Assembly (NCBI RefSeq): GCF_900101755.1
Contig: NZ_FNAE01000005.1
Coordinates: forward strand, 186,001-250,000
DNA length: 64,000 nt
Direction: 5' to 3'
From: Ectopseudomonas alcaliphila
GTDB taxonomy: Bacteria; Pseudomonadota; Gammaproteobacteria; Pseudomonadales; Pseudomonadaceae
Position numbers and translations under genes: made by a program. Below are positions 55,041 through 64,000 of the stretch, piece after piece (the stretch's first letter is position 1; the number at the start of each line of letters is the position of its first letter). The notes below the pieces were generated by a model that was not told the origin of the DNA, made no database searches, and was given only the letters and a program-made list of their open reading frames with translations.

Positions 55041-55081
55041 CAACTGGAATTTAGCCAACCGCGATTATCAGAATGAGGCCT

Positions 55082-55205
55082 CTGAAACCGTAGCGAGCGG
55101 TTCGAGTGCAAGGAAGGCTCGCAGCACGTGGCGAGGCTGTACTGAAGTACGCCGAGCCACGGGCGAGAACCTGACGCCGCAATCGGATCGCGCAGTAGGT
55201 TTCAG
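55082..55205. repeat. Possible diverged family-A element, copy 4
   Basis: Outer arms CTGAAACC / GGTTTCAG; inner stem CGTGGC / GCCACG; tip GTACTGAAGTAC. Same architecture as the three clear copies (outer arm, TGCAAGG, inner stem, GTAC-type tip, ..GCGCAGTA.. before the right arm), but shorter and with little primary identity. Confidence 0.5.
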
Positions 55206-55223
55206 TGACTCCGAGGAAAAACA

Positions 55224-57409
<2,186 letters not shown>

Positions 57410-57421
57410 AGCCGGAACGCC

Positions 57422-57818
<397 letters not shown>

Positions 57819-57927
57819 TCCTCCCCGGGAGGCCGTTGGTCTCCTGCTTCCTCCGCGCCCGTTCTGCCCCTCGTCTGAGCAAGGCTGTTAAGCTTCCCGT
57901 CTCCTTCAGCCGCCTCTGGTAGATCGC

Positions 57928-59586
57928 ATGTTGCGCAAACTCCTGCTATCGACCCTGCTGCTCGGCGCCAGCCTGCTGGCCCAGGCCGCGCCGCAGCAAC
58001 CCGCCATTGCCACCGCTCATCCTGCCGCCACCGCCGCAGCGCAGCAGATGCTCGATGCCGGCGGCAATGCCTTCGATGCCGCCGTCGCCGCCAGCGCTGC
58101 CCTGGCCGTGGTCGAGCCCTACGGTTCAGGCATTGGCGGCGGCGGATTCTTCCTGCTGCGTACCGCTGGCGACACGCCGGGCTACGATTTCCTCGATGCC
58201 CGCGAACGCGCACCGCTGGAAGCCAAGCCGAATCTCTATGTCCGCGATGGCAAGGTGCAGCGTGAGCTGTCGCTCAATGGTGCACTGGCCGCCGCCATAC
58301 CGGGGCTACCGGCGGCGCTGGTCGAACTGGCCGAGAAGCACGGCCGCCTACCCCTGAAAACCAGCCTGGCCCCGGCGATTCACCTGGCCAACGAAGGCTT
58401 CGCGGTCGATCGCGTCTATCGCGAGCGCGCGACCTGGCGCCTCGCGGCACTGCGTGACGATGCCGAAAGCGCCAAGCTGTTCCTCGACCAGGGCGACATT
58501 CCCGCCGAGGGCCATCTGCTGCGCCAGGCGGATCTGGCCAACACCCTGCAGTCCCTGGCCGAACATGGCCGTGCAGGTTTCTATACCGGCCCGGTGGCCG
58601 AGCGCCTGGTGACCGGTGTGCGCCATGCCGGCGGCATCTGGACCCTGGATGACCTGCGCGAATACCGCATCGCCCGCCGCACACCACTGCGCTTTTCCCT
58701 GGAAGACGGCCGTGAGCTGATCAGTGCACCTCCTCCCTCGGCTGGTGGTATCGCGCTGGCGCAGAGCCTGGCCATCCTCGAACAGTTGCCCTGGCGCGAC
58801 GCCGACCCCGTGCAGCGCACGCATTACGTGGTCGAGGCCCTGCGCCGCGCCTACCGTGACCGTGGCCTACTGGGCGATCCGGACTTCATCAAGAATCCAG
58901 TAGAGCAACTACTCTCGCCTGGGCATCTGGCGGTGCTGGCCGGCAGCATCAACCCCGCGCAGGCCACGCCCAGTGCCAGCCTGCCGCCTGCCGGTACCTG
59001 GCATGAGGGCGACCACACCACTCACTTCGCCGTGCTCGATGCCGAAGGCAACGCGGTGGCCGCCACCCTATCGATCAACCTGCCGTTCGGCGCCGCCTTC
59101 ACCGTGCCCGGCACCGGCGTGCTGCTCAACGACGAGATGGACGACTTCGCAGCCGACGTACAGGGCGCCAATGCCTATGGCCTGGCCGGCAGCCAGGCCA
59201 ACACCATCGCAGGTGGCAAACGTCCGCTGTCATCGATGAGCCCGAGTTTCATCGAAAGCAACGATGAGTTCGCCGCGTTCGGCACACCGGGCGGCAGCCG
59301 TATTCCGAGCATGGTGCTGCTGTCGATGCTCGAATACCTGGATGATCAGCCCATCGAGCGCTGGCCGGCGGTAGCGCGCTACCACCACCAGTTCCTGCCC
59401 GATGTGATCGAGCATGAACCGGGTACCTTCAGCGACCAGCAGATCGCCGAGCTGCAACAGCGCGGCCATGAACTCAAGCGCCTGGACCGGCAGTACGGCA
59501 ATCAGCAGGTGCTGTTCTGGGACAAGGTCAGCGGCAAGGTGCAGGCCGCCAGCGACCCGCGCGGGATCGGCGAAGCGACGCCCTGA
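57928..59586 (+). CDS. ggt: Gamma-glutamyltransferase
   Basis: 552 aa periplasmic Ntn-hydrolase precursor that cleaves glutathione-type gamma-glutamyl bonds. Signal peptide (MLRKLLLSTLLLGASLLAQA), ATAHPAATAAAQQMLDAGGNAFDAA, GSGIGGGGFFLLR, the autocleavage site at Thr364 in GDHTTHFAV (nucleophile of the small subunit), SINLPFGAAF, NDEMDDFA, and RPLSSMSPS. Full-length. Confidence 0.94.
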   Translation: MLRKLLLSTLLLGASLLAQAAPQQPAIATAHPAATAAAQQMLDAGGNAFDAAVAASAALAVVEPYGSGIGGGGFFLLRTAGDTPGYDFLDARERAPLEAKPNLYVRDGKVQRELSLNGALAAAIPGLPAALVELAEKHGRLPLKTSLAPAIHLANEGFAVDRVYRERATWRLAALRDDAESAKLFLDQGDIPAEGHLLRQADLANTLQSLAEHGRAGFYTGPVAERLVTGVRHAGGIWTLDDLREYRIARRTPLRFSLEDGRELISAPPPSAGGIALAQSLAILEQLPWRDADPVQRTHYVVEALRRAYRDRGLLGDPDFIKNPVEQLLSPGHLAVLAGSINPAQATPSASLPPAGTWHEGDHTTHFAVLDAEGNAVAATLSINLPFGAAFTVPGTGVLLNDEMDDFAADVQGANAYGLAGSQANTIAGGKRPLSSMSPSFIESNDEFAAFGTPGGSRIPSMVLLSMLEYLDDQPIERWPAVARYHHQFLPDVIEHEPGTFSDQQIAELQQRGHELKRLDRQYGNQQVLFWDKVSGKVQAASDPRGIGEATP

Positions 59587-59608
59587 TGCACGCCGACCGC
59601 ATGTGACC

Positions 59609-59668
59609 GTAGCCCGGATGAAATCCGAGGGCACCGCGCCCCAGAGCCCCGGATTTTATCCGGGCTAC
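59609..59668. repeat. REP pair (REPIN), CCCGGAT family
   Basis: GTAGCCCGGATGAAATCCG and CCCGGATTTTATCCGGGCTACG face each other around a GC-rich loop; same family as 8166 and 45660. Located between ggt and the convergent Na/Pi transporter gene. Confidence 0.75.
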
Positions 59669-59676
59669 GTCTCGTG

Positions 59677-61512
59677 TCAGGAGAGCCGGATCAGGCTCTC
59701 CTGCTCCTCACCGAACTTGCGCAATTCGCGGAACAGCGCCTGCTCGCTGCCCAGCATCAACACGTTGCGCAGGCTCTGGAAAATACGGCTGGCGTAGCCC
59801 AGATCGTTCATCAGCGAGCTGGTCTGCAGACCATCCAGGCGGCCGTCACGCACCTCGGCGAACAGGCGCTGACGAAACCTCGCATCGAAGCTCCCCGCCT
59901 GCTCATCAAGCCAGCGCAGACGCGCCTGCCAGGCCTCCTCAGGCAGATCCGCACGCGCCAGCTCGCGCACCTCGTGCAAGGTGGCGAGCAGATGGCGGCG
60001 CAGCTCCACATAGGCATCACGCACGGCCGATGGCGGCGCATCGAGGTAATGGCCGAGGTTCTTCTGCAGGTGCTTGGCGTCCTTGACTGCATCCACCAGT
60101 TGCAGGGCCGCCAGTTGGCAACTGACCCAGAACTGCTGGTGCGCTTCGTCCATGGGCAGTTCCATGCGCCCCATGAAGCTCAGCAGGTCGCCGTACACCC
60201 CCTTGATATGAAACTGGTAGAGATGCTCGGCCTCGAAGCCGCCACGCGCGGGCCTGGCCTGCAGCAACTGATCGTCGCCCTTGGCGCGCGCCAGCTGGTC
60301 CACTGGCAGATACAGGGCATGGCAGATCACCTCCAGGCTCAGGCGGCCGAGGTGCCCCAGCTCCTGCACCACCGCGCCGGAGGCGGCCTCCACTGAATCC
60401 AGCGCACGTTCGTTGAGGTAGCGCGCGCGAGTCCGCTCGGGCTCTGCCACTTTCTCGCTCGCCAGTTCGGTGATCAGTACCTGTGGCTCACTGCGCTCCG
60501 GCAGCCAGCGGATCAGCAACTGCGCCAGACGCCCCTGCAGCGGCCAGAACAGCGCGACGCCCATGGCATTGAACAGGGTATGGAACATCGCCAGCTGGAT
60601 CAGGCTGTTCTCACCCAGCCCCAGGGGTTCGGCCAGCGCATGCACCAGCCAGGTCAGCGGCCCCAGCAGGCAGAAGGCGAGCGTGCCGGTGGTGATGTTG
60701 AATAGCACGTGCGCCAGGGCCAGACGCTGGCCGTTGCGGTTACCGCCGAGGGAACCGACAAAGGCGGTGGTCACGCTGCTGCCGACGTTGGAGCCAATGG
60801 CGATCGCCAGGCTCTGACCGAGTTCCAGCTGGCCGCCGGCCAGGGCAGCCAGCGTAAGCATCAAGGTAGCGTGGCTGGACTGCAGCACCACGGTAATGGC
60901 CAAACCGATGGCAGTGAACAGCAGCGCACCACGCAGCCCGCCCTCCTGGTAGCCGCTCATATCCAGACCGTCGCCGAAACTGGCGAAGCCATCCTTGATC
61001 TGATCGATGCCGAGAAAGATGAAGGCGATACCCAGCACGATACGCCCGGCTGCCTTGCTTTTGGGTCCGAAGAAACCGGCCAGCACGCCGAACACCAGCA
61101 GCGGCAGAGCCAGCGGACTGAGGCTGAGGTTCTGCCCGGCCAGCGCCAGCAGCCAGATGCCACTGGTGGCACCAAGATTGGCGCCGAACAGAATGGCGAT
61201 GCCTCCGGCCAGCTGGATCAGCCCGGTGCTGATGAAGGCAATGGTCAGCAAGGAGACCAGCGTGCTGGATTGCAGCAACAGGGTGCCACCAACCCCGAAT
61301 AGCAGGCTCTTGAAAGGGGTGGACGTGCTGCGCCCGAGTATCTGTTCCAGCTTGCTGCCCGCCAGCTGGCGCAAGCCCTCTTCCAGGCACTGCATGCCGA
61401 ACAGGAAGATCGCCAACCCGGCGCAGAGTTGCAGCCAGCCCTGGCTGAACCAGAACGAGGCGATCAGCCCCATTACCACCAGCAGCAACATCACCCAGCG
61501 CAGGGACTTCAT
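59677..61512 (-). CDS. Na/Pi cotransporter (NptA/YjbB type) with C-terminal PhoU-like domain
   Basis: 611 aa. Two inverted Na/Pi-II repeats with about eight to nine membrane helices, including the QSST motif in GGTLLLQSSTLVSLLTIAFI (split as GGTLLLQSSTLVSLL) and GSNVGSSVTTAFVGSLGG plus LQSSHATLML in repeat two, followed by a cytoplasmic helical PhoU-like part (~340-611). Probably exports or takes up phosphate with sodium. I start at ATG 61512 (MKSLRWVML) rather than GTG 61518. Confidence 0.92.
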   Translation of the reverse strand: MKSLRWVMLLLVVMGLIASFWFSQGWLQLCAGLAIFLFGMQCLEEGLRQLAGSKLEQILGRSTSTPFKSLLFGVGGTLLLQSSTLVSLLTIAFISTGLIQLAGGIAILFGANLGATSGIWLLALAGQNLSLSPLALPLLVFGVLAGFFGPKSKAAGRIVLGIAFIFLGIDQIKDGFASFGDGLDMSGYQEGGLRGALLFTAIGLAITVVLQSSHATLMLTLAALAGGQLELGQSLAIAIGSNVGSSVTTAFVGSLGGNRNGQRLALAHVLFNITTGTLAFCLLGPLTWLVHALAEPLGLGENSLIQLAMFHTLFNAMGVALFWPLQGRLAQLLIRWLPERSEPQVLITELASEKVAEPERTRARYLNERALDSVEAASGAVVQELGHLGRLSLEVICHALYLPVDQLARAKGDDQLLQARPARGGFEAEHLYQFHIKGVYGDLLSFMGRMELPMDEAHQQFWVSCQLAALQLVDAVKDAKHLQKNLGHYLDAPPSAVRDAYVELRRHLLATLHEVRELARADLPEEAWQARLRWLDEQAGSFDARFRQRLFAEVRDGRLDGLQTSSLMNDLGYASRIFQSLRNVLMLGSEQALFRELRKFGEEQESLIRLS

Positions 61513-61552
61513 CACCACCGCTTCTTCCTTTTCTCGGTGTTCAAACGCAAAC

Positions 61553-61584
61553 GGCCTCTCGCCTCCTTAGGGAGGCGAGAGGCC
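61553..61584 (-). terminator. Terminator of the 61.6-61.9 kb gene
   Basis: Perfect 14-bp stem GGCCTCTCGCCTCC / GGAGGCGAGAGGCC with a TTAG loop. On the minus strand it is followed by GTTTGCGTTTG. Placed between two minus-strand genes. Confidence 0.85.
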
Positions 61585-61605
61585 GCGATACATGGATACA
61601 GCGAA

Positions 61606-61944
61606 TCAGTCTTTCTTGTAACCGCTGCTGGTGCAACCCAGGCAACGCACGAAGGCTTCTTTGCCCGGTTCTACCACAAGGGATTGCGCTGCCTCGCCGA
61701 CGTTACCGCCCAGCGCGGTGAACGGCAGGCTGACGACGAATGCCGCGGCACCGATCACGGTGGCGCCGATCAACAGAGGGCGGGCGATGACCAAGTCACC
61801 AACCATGGCATAACCCTTCGGCGCCTCAAGGGTGTAGAGCGGGTCGCCACTGGCATTCTGCTGAACCACTTCCGCTTGCGCCGATAGCGCCAGCAGGCCA
61901 GAGGTCAGCGCCAGGACAACAGCGGGGGTGCGGAACGCTTTCAT
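61606..61944 (-). CDS. Small hypothetical envelope protein
   Basis: 112 aa: signal peptide ([24 protein letters not shown]), then [34 protein letters not shown] and a hydrophobic stretch [23 protein letters not shown] that is probably one membrane helix, then a short Cys-containing tail ([15 protein letters not shown]). I recognise the type from Pseudomonas as a 'multidrug transporter'-annotated hypothetical, but cannot justify a function. I chose ATG 61944; longer frames overlap the acyltransferase gene. Confidence 0.75.
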   Translation of the reverse strand: MKAFRTPAVVLALTSGLLALSAQAEVVQQNASGDPLYTLEAPKGYAMVGDLVIARPLLIGATVIGAAAFVVSLPFTALGGNVGEAAQSLVVEPGKEAFVRCLGCTSSGYKKD

Positions 61945-62020
61945 GGATCGATCCTTCAGATTATTCGGGAAAGTACCAGTAACTATAACAGCGCATTGAT
62001 AATTGTCAGCGTGACGGACG

Positions 62021-62599
62021 TCAATCGCCGTGAAAGGCATATTCCGGCTTTTTCGGTACGTATGGACGAAAGAACGCCAGCATGGCGGCCAGATCGGCTT
62101 GCTCGTCACCTGTCGGCTGGAAGGTCGGACCGATAACCACCCGCCGATTCTGATAATCCAGCGCGCCCAGCACTATGGGTACGCCCGCGCCCAGTGCGAT
62201 ATGGTAGAAGCCCATCTTCCAGCGTTCGACCTTCTTGCGCGTGCCTTCGGGCGACAGCACCAGAATGAACTCGCCATGCTCGCGAAAGGCCTGAATGGCC
62301 TGTTCGACGGTGTTCAACTGGCGATCCCGACGAATCGGGATACCGCCCCAGCTGCGCATCAGGCCTCCGAAGGGCCAGCGAAAGATGCTGTGCTTACCGA
62401 ACCAGCGAGCGTTGAGACGTAGCACGAACTTCAGCGCAATGAAGATCACAAAGTCCCAATTGGACGTGTGGTGGGCGCCGATGGCGACGAACTTGTCGAG
62501 CCTGGGCAACTGGCCCTCGATACGCCAGCCCATGAGTTTCAGCACGCTGCGCCCCAGCCATTGGACCGCAGGATTGGGCGGCAAGTAATTACCGGACAT
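62021..62599 (-). CDS. PlsC-like acyltransferase
   Basis: 192 aa: catalytic HHTSNWDF (HxxxxD), [31 protein letters not shown] (PEGTR motif), [15 protein letters not shown]. Resembles 1-acyl-sn-glycerol-3-phosphate acyltransferase-like proteins; acyl acceptor unknown. No strong membrane helix besides a short N-terminal stretch ([14 protein letters not shown]). ATG 62599. Confidence 0.88.
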   Translation of the reverse strand: MSGNYLPPNPAVQWLGRSVLKLMGWRIEGQLPRLDKFVAIGAHHTSNWDFVIFIALKFVLRLNARWFGKHSIFRWPFGGLMRSWGGIPIRRDRQLNTVEQAIQAFREHGEFILVLSPEGTRKKVERWKMGFYHIALGAGVPIVLGALDYQNRRVVIGPTFQPTGDEQADLAAMLAFFRPYVPKKPEYAFHGD

Positions 62600-62631
62600 C
62601 GGTCAACCTCGGTGTTTCTTGTTTTTATGCC

Positions 62632-62683
62632 GTAGGGCGGGTGAAACCCGCCATTTGCATACCGGCGGGTTTCACCCGCCCTA
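62632..62683. repeat. REP pair (REPIN), GTAGGGCGGG family
   Basis: GTAGGGCGGGTGAAACCCGCC and GGCGGGTTTCACCCGCCCTA face each other across ~10 bases; perfectly complementary arms of 19-20 bases. Between mutM and the acyltransferase. Confidence 0.8.
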
Positions 62684-62714
62684 GGTCTCGCCCATCCGGC
62701 GGATCGTCATCAGC

Positions 62715-63527
62715 TCAACGCTGGCACTTGGGACAGTAGACACTCGCGCGCTGGCCCAGCTTGACCTCACGCAGCGTAGTGCCGCAGACCTTGCAGAACT
62801 CGCCGCCGCGCCCGTAGGCGAACAGCTCCTGCTGGAAGTAGCCGGGCTGACCATCGCCGCCGACGAAATCGCGCAGCGTGGTGCCACCACGCTCGATGGC
62901 ATGAGCCAGGATGCGCTTGATCTCCTCGGCCAGGCGCAGGTAACGCGCCCGCGAAATCGCGCCTGCTTCGCGGCGCGGGTCGATACCGGCGGCGAACAGC
63001 GCTTCGGTGGCGTAGATGTTGCCGACGCCGACGACCACGGCGTTGTCCATGATGAAGGGCTTGACCGCCATGCTGCGCCCGCGCGACATCTGGAACAGAC
63101 GCTCACCATCGAACAGTCCACCCAGTGGCTCAGGACCGAGCTTGCTGAGCAGTTCGTGGCGCAGCGGGTCTTCGCTCCACAGCAGCGCGCCGAAACGCCG
63201 AGGATCGGTGTAACGCAGTGCCAGGCCGGACTCCAGTTCGATATCCACATGCTCATGCTTGGCTGCGGCCAGGCCGCACTCGACCAGGCGTAGGCTGCCG
63301 GACATGCCCAGATGGCCGATCAGACTGCCGACTTCGGCCTTGATCAACAGGTACTTGGCACGGCGCTCGACACACTCGATACGCTGGCCGGACAGGCGCA
63401 CGTCCAGGTCCTCGGGAATGGGCCAGCGCAGACGGCGCTCACGCACGATCACGCGGCTGACGCGCTGCCCCTCGAGATAGGGGGCGATCCCGCGGCGGGT
63501 AGTTTCGACTTCGGGTAATTCAGGCAT
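62715..63527 (-). CDS. mutM: Formamidopyrimidine-DNA glycosylase MutM (Fpg)
   Basis: 270 aa base-excision repair enzyme removing 8-oxoG. Catalytic N-terminal [13 protein letters not shown] (Pro2, Glu3), [33 protein letters not shown] (H2TH), and zinc finger [25 protein letters not shown] cysteines (C..C..C..C at CKVC and CPKC). Starts ATG 63527. Confidence 0.97.
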   Translation of the reverse strand: MPELPEVETTRRGIAPYLEGQRVSRVIVRERRLRWPIPEDLDVRLSGQRIECVERRAKYLLIKAEVGSLIGHLGMSGSLRLVECGLAAAKHEHVDIELESGLALRYTDPRRFGALLWSEDPLRHELLSKLGPEPLGGLFDGERLFQMSRGRSMAVKPFIMDNAVVVGVGNIYATEALFAAGIDPRREAGAISRARYLRLAEEIKRILAHAIERGGTTLRDFVGGDGQPGYFQQELFAYGRGGEFCKVCGTTLREVKLGQRASVYCPKCQR

Positions 63528-63638
63528 GGCAATAAGACAGGAAAACGGCGGTGCGCCACCTTAGCAGGAGCCGCGCGGCGAGCGGTAGGGTAAGCCGCTT
63601 ACCCGATCACCTGCACGGCGGCGCAACCGCATGAAGAC

Positions 63639-64000
63639 TCAGAGCACAGCCAGGTCACGGATGCTTTCGCGCAGGTTCTCGAAGTCGTACTCCGACAACC
63701 CCAGATACTCGAGAATCGGCTGCGCGATGTGCTGCCACTCCATGTCGATGGCCTGCCCGCCCTGCACGCGATGCGTCTCGCAGATATGCTCGGCCATCTT
63801 GAGAATGCCCAGCAGCGTCTTCAACTGAGCGTCACGCCCCGAGTCATCGCTGAAGATCGACAAGGCGTTGTGATGGTTGGCAATGACCTCGCAGAGATGC
63901 TCCGGCAGACGCCAGGAACGCGCGGTGAAATAGCCGACCACGGCATGATTGGTGGTCAGCAGACGGTTCTCGGTGTCGACCACCCGGCGTTCTTCATTGG
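63639..64000 (-). CDS. HDOD domain protein, C-terminal part (runs off the right edge)
   Basis: The last ~120 codons: ENRLLTTNHAVVGYFTARSWRLPEHLCEVIANHHNALSIF (HDOD-type helices), LKMAEHICETHRVQGG, and PILEYLGLSEYDFENLRESIRDLAVL as the C-terminus. HDOD proteins are HD-related signalling modules without the full HD metal site. The start lies beyond 64000, so length and N-terminal domains are unknown. Confidence 0.8.
   Translation of the reverse strand, partial: NEERRVVDTENRLLTTNHAVVGYFTARSWRLPEHLCEVIANHHNALSIFSDDSGRDAQLKTLLGILKMAEHICETHRVQGGQAIDMEWQHIAQPILEYLGLSEYDFENLRESIRDLAVL

Overview
The window is chromosomal DNA from a gamma-proteobacterium of the Pseudomonas group. The evidence is the high GC content, the gene families (PilT/PilU, XphA/XqhA-like GspCD, RpoH, coniferyl aldehyde dehydrogenase, Pseudomonas-type REP sequences) and the gene order. 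From 11 kb to the right end, the order pilU-pilT-yggS-proC-yggT-yggU-metX-metW-rdgB-hemW and, after an accessory stretch, trmB-thiG-thiS-mtgA-rpoH-ftsX-ftsE-ftsY-M16 pair-rsmD-tetR/calB-GMC oxidoreductase-coaD-fdx-ggt-mutM matches what I remember of the PA0357-PA0396 region of P. aeruginosa PAO1. The left 8 kb (typA, thiI, glnA, ntrBC) matches PA5117-PA5125, so the two blocks are joined here. A mendocina/oleovorans-type species is possible but is a guess.

Layout. 0-8.2 kb: typA (5' part), thiI, then the nitrogen-control block glnA, two DUF4124 envelope proteins and ntrB-ntrC. A sigma-54 promoter and two NtrC-like sites precede glnA, and a perfect NtrC palindrome precedes ntrBC. 8.2-10.9 kb: a TM2 membrane protein and a divergent radical-SAM/DUF4130 DNA-repair pair behind a consensus LexA box. 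10.8-13.1 kb: type IV pilus retraction ATPases. 13.3-22.7 kb: a long plus-strand housekeeping run (yggS, proC, yggT, yggU, metX, metW, DUF4426, rdgB, hemW), interrupted by a dynamin-like GTPase and a DUF3916-like gene. 22.9-28.5 kb: the most unusual locus. It holds a type II secretin ending in a SPOR-like domain, a membrane-anchored stand-alone protease prodomain, a secreted metzincin with two carbohydrate-binding-like modules, and a GspC-like protein. I read it as a dedicated GspCD pair around its own substrate and foldase. 28.7-34 kb: DUF3392, a dCache chemoreceptor, a small P-loop kinase, a GNAT and a DUF1329 protein. 34-42 kb (minus): trmB, thiGS, DUF423, rpoH and ftsEXY, with mtgA on plus. 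42-47 kb: paired M16 peptidases, rsmD, YheT hydrolase and a SnoaL-like protein. 47.4-52.1 kb: a four-gene two-component cluster. 52-57 kb: TetR, aldehyde dehydrogenase, Tat-exported small subunit and GMC oxidoreductase, which look like one alcohol/aldehyde oxidation module. 57-64 kb: coaD, ferredoxin, ggt, Na/Pi cotransporter, acyltransferase, mutM and a partial HDOD gene.

Intergenic regions are rich in short repeats. At least three copies of a ~148-bp inverted-repeat element with compensatory changes are present (13.1, 15.5 and 33.8 kb), plus a likely diverged fourth at 55.1 kb. There is also a second dispersed family (5.5 and 36.5 kb) and eight REP/REPIN-type palindromes. I saw no tRNA, rRNA, CRISPR array, insertion sequence or prophage.
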